A stretch of DNA of 64,000 bases from Acetispira formosa (nom. nud.) (lineage in GTDB: Bacteria; Desulfobacterota; Desulfarculia; Adiutricales; Adiutricaceae): assembly GCA_023525915.1 (NCBI GenBank), contig CP026657.1, positions 3,186,001-3,250,000 on the forward strand, given 5' to 3'. Positions 63,354-64,000 of the stretch are shown in pieces (position 1 is the first letter of the stretch; the number at the start of each line of letters is the position of its first letter). The notes beneath the pieces were generated by a model. It saw only the letters and a program-made list of their open reading frames with translations. It made no database searches and was not told the DNA's origin. The position numbers and the translations under genes were made by a program.

Positions 63354-64000
63354 ATGGGTAATCTTAAAATCGATCATACAAAAGTTAGAATGAAAAAAGC
63401 TTACGATTTGTTCTTAAAGTACTATTCCATAACTGGAAATTTACAAGCAGCTCATGATTACACATTGAGAGACTTGTCCGGCTGGAAAGAACATACAGGT
63501 GTCATAGCCAAAGGCATTGAGTTGGCGCGCGATTATTTATATCAATCTGGAACTGTAAGGGACCAGGATAAATTTTTTGATGACAATTATACTCCACCAA
63601 AATTGCCAGATGGAATAAATGAAGGCGTAAAAAATATGTTCCAAGGCTGGAGCAGCCAGCTGATAAATATGGGTTATACAGATGAAGAAATCTATGATCT
63701 ATTGATGTCAATTAAAAAGTTTTTAAACATTGATAAATACGGTTTTATTGACTCAAAGATAACAGAAATACTAAGAGGTCTGATGAATATGCCGGTAGAT
63801 CCATTGGCATTAGACCTTGATGGTGACGGCATTGAGACAATCAGTAGTGACAAGGGAATAGTCTTTGACCACGATGGTGATGGCCTCAAAAAAGGAACGG
63901 GATGGATAGGGCCCGATGATGGACTATTAGTATTTGACCGTAATGGTGATGGCATCATCAATGACGGCAGTGAACTGTTCGGCGAGTATACTCCCAAATA
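63354..64000 (+). CDS. Array ORF 4: paralogue of array ORF 2, truncated by window edge
   Basis: The frame opens at ATG 63354, preceded by AAGGAG, and is still open at the right edge (215 codons visible). The N-terminus (MGNLKIDHTKVRMKKAYDLF, YTLRDLSGWKEHTGVIAKGIELA) is a diverged paralogue of array ORF 2. From NMGYTDEEIYDLLMSIKKFL onward the DNA is almost identical to ORF 2, through [20 protein letters not shown] and the complete block to LFGEYTPK at the edge. Whether it carries the same early stop or continues into a full-length protein lies outside the window. Confidence 0.75.
   Translation, partial: MGNLKIDHTKVRMKKAYDLFLKYYSITGNLQAAHDYTLRDLSGWKEHTGVIAKGIELARDYLYQSGTVRDQDKFFDDNYTPPKLPDGINEGVKNMFQGWSSQLINMGYTDEEIYDLLMSIKKFLNIDKYGFIDSKITEILRGLMNMPVDPLALDLDGDGIETISSDKGIVFDHDGDGLKKGTGWIGPDDGLLVFDRNGDGIINDGSELFGEYTPK

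Noticed and set aside
57329..64000. Integron cassette array
   Set aside because: No integrase and no attC-like imperfect palindromes between the ORFs; identity lies inside the genes, not at their borders.

Overview
The window is a GC-rich bacterial chromosome segment (about 1-56.5 kb) followed by an AT-rich accessory segment (about 56.8-64 kb). The organism is most likely a Gram-negative deltaproteobacterium (Desulfobacterota-like). This is inferred from the ftsH-folP-cdaA-ybbR-glmM-coaX order, ETF-linked flavoprotein dehydrogenases, the many HD-GYP, PilZ and TPR signalling proteins, and a Maf/DUF115 glycosylation cluster. No rRNA is present, so the placement is tentative.

Layout: 0-8.1 kb is a surface or flagellin glycosylation cluster (DUF115 protein, GT2-TPR, GT4, CgeB-like and GT9 transferases, two unknown helical proteins). 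8.8-11.1 kb, minus strand, holds cvpA, mazG and a small lipoprotein. 11.4-14.7 kb holds tetrapyrrole genes (siroheme-type dehydrogenase, hemA) and an RluA-type pseudouridine synthase. 15.2-24.6 kb is a catabolic operon: FGGY kinase, AGPS-like flavoenzyme, EtfB, EtfA, glycerol-dehydrogenase-like enzyme, GlcD-like flavoenzyme, and a single-chain EtfB-EtfA fusion. 24.9-29.3 kb encodes a hybrid histidine kinase, split by a frameshift at an A8 tract, and an HD-GYP response regulator. 29.5-30.5 kb is an IS110-family transposase. 30.9-32.9 kb, minus strand, holds an SdiA-regulated-type protein and recO. 33.2-42.2 kb holds ftsH, folP, cdaA, ybbR, glmM, coaX and an LD-carboxypeptidase. 43.2-51.0 kb holds dnaN, gyrB, a GldA/GldG-type ABC exporter and tilS. 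51.2-56.4 kb holds an HD-GYP protein, a pseudo-receiver/TPR protein, a PilZ protein and a secreted FG-GAP protein. tRNA-Asn(GTT) sits at 56.5 kb.

From 57.3 kb the sequence becomes AT-rich and holds a tandemly organised array. Four ORFs carry different N-termini joined to one nearly identical EF-hand-like block ([10 protein letters not shown] ... LFGEYTPK), and they alternate with secreted or membrane proteins. Two of the secreted proteins are paralogues with conserved ends and divergent middles. This looks like a polymorphic effector/immunity cassette array undergoing recombination. The last cassette runs off the right edge.

The second striking theme is a set of palindromic repeat families in the spaces between genes. 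Their complementary arms differ between copies yet remain matched within each copy. Family A is about 130 bp, with at least six dispersed copies plus a 4.25-copy tandem array upstream of cdaA. Family B is a 95-bp near-perfect hairpin (2 copies). Family C is about 115 bp (3 copies, one in frame inside the EtfB-EtfA fusion). Family D is two 370-bp inverted arms upstream of dnaN. Family F is a 382-bp nested palindrome upstream of the catabolic operon. One family A copy also supplies the last codons of recO.
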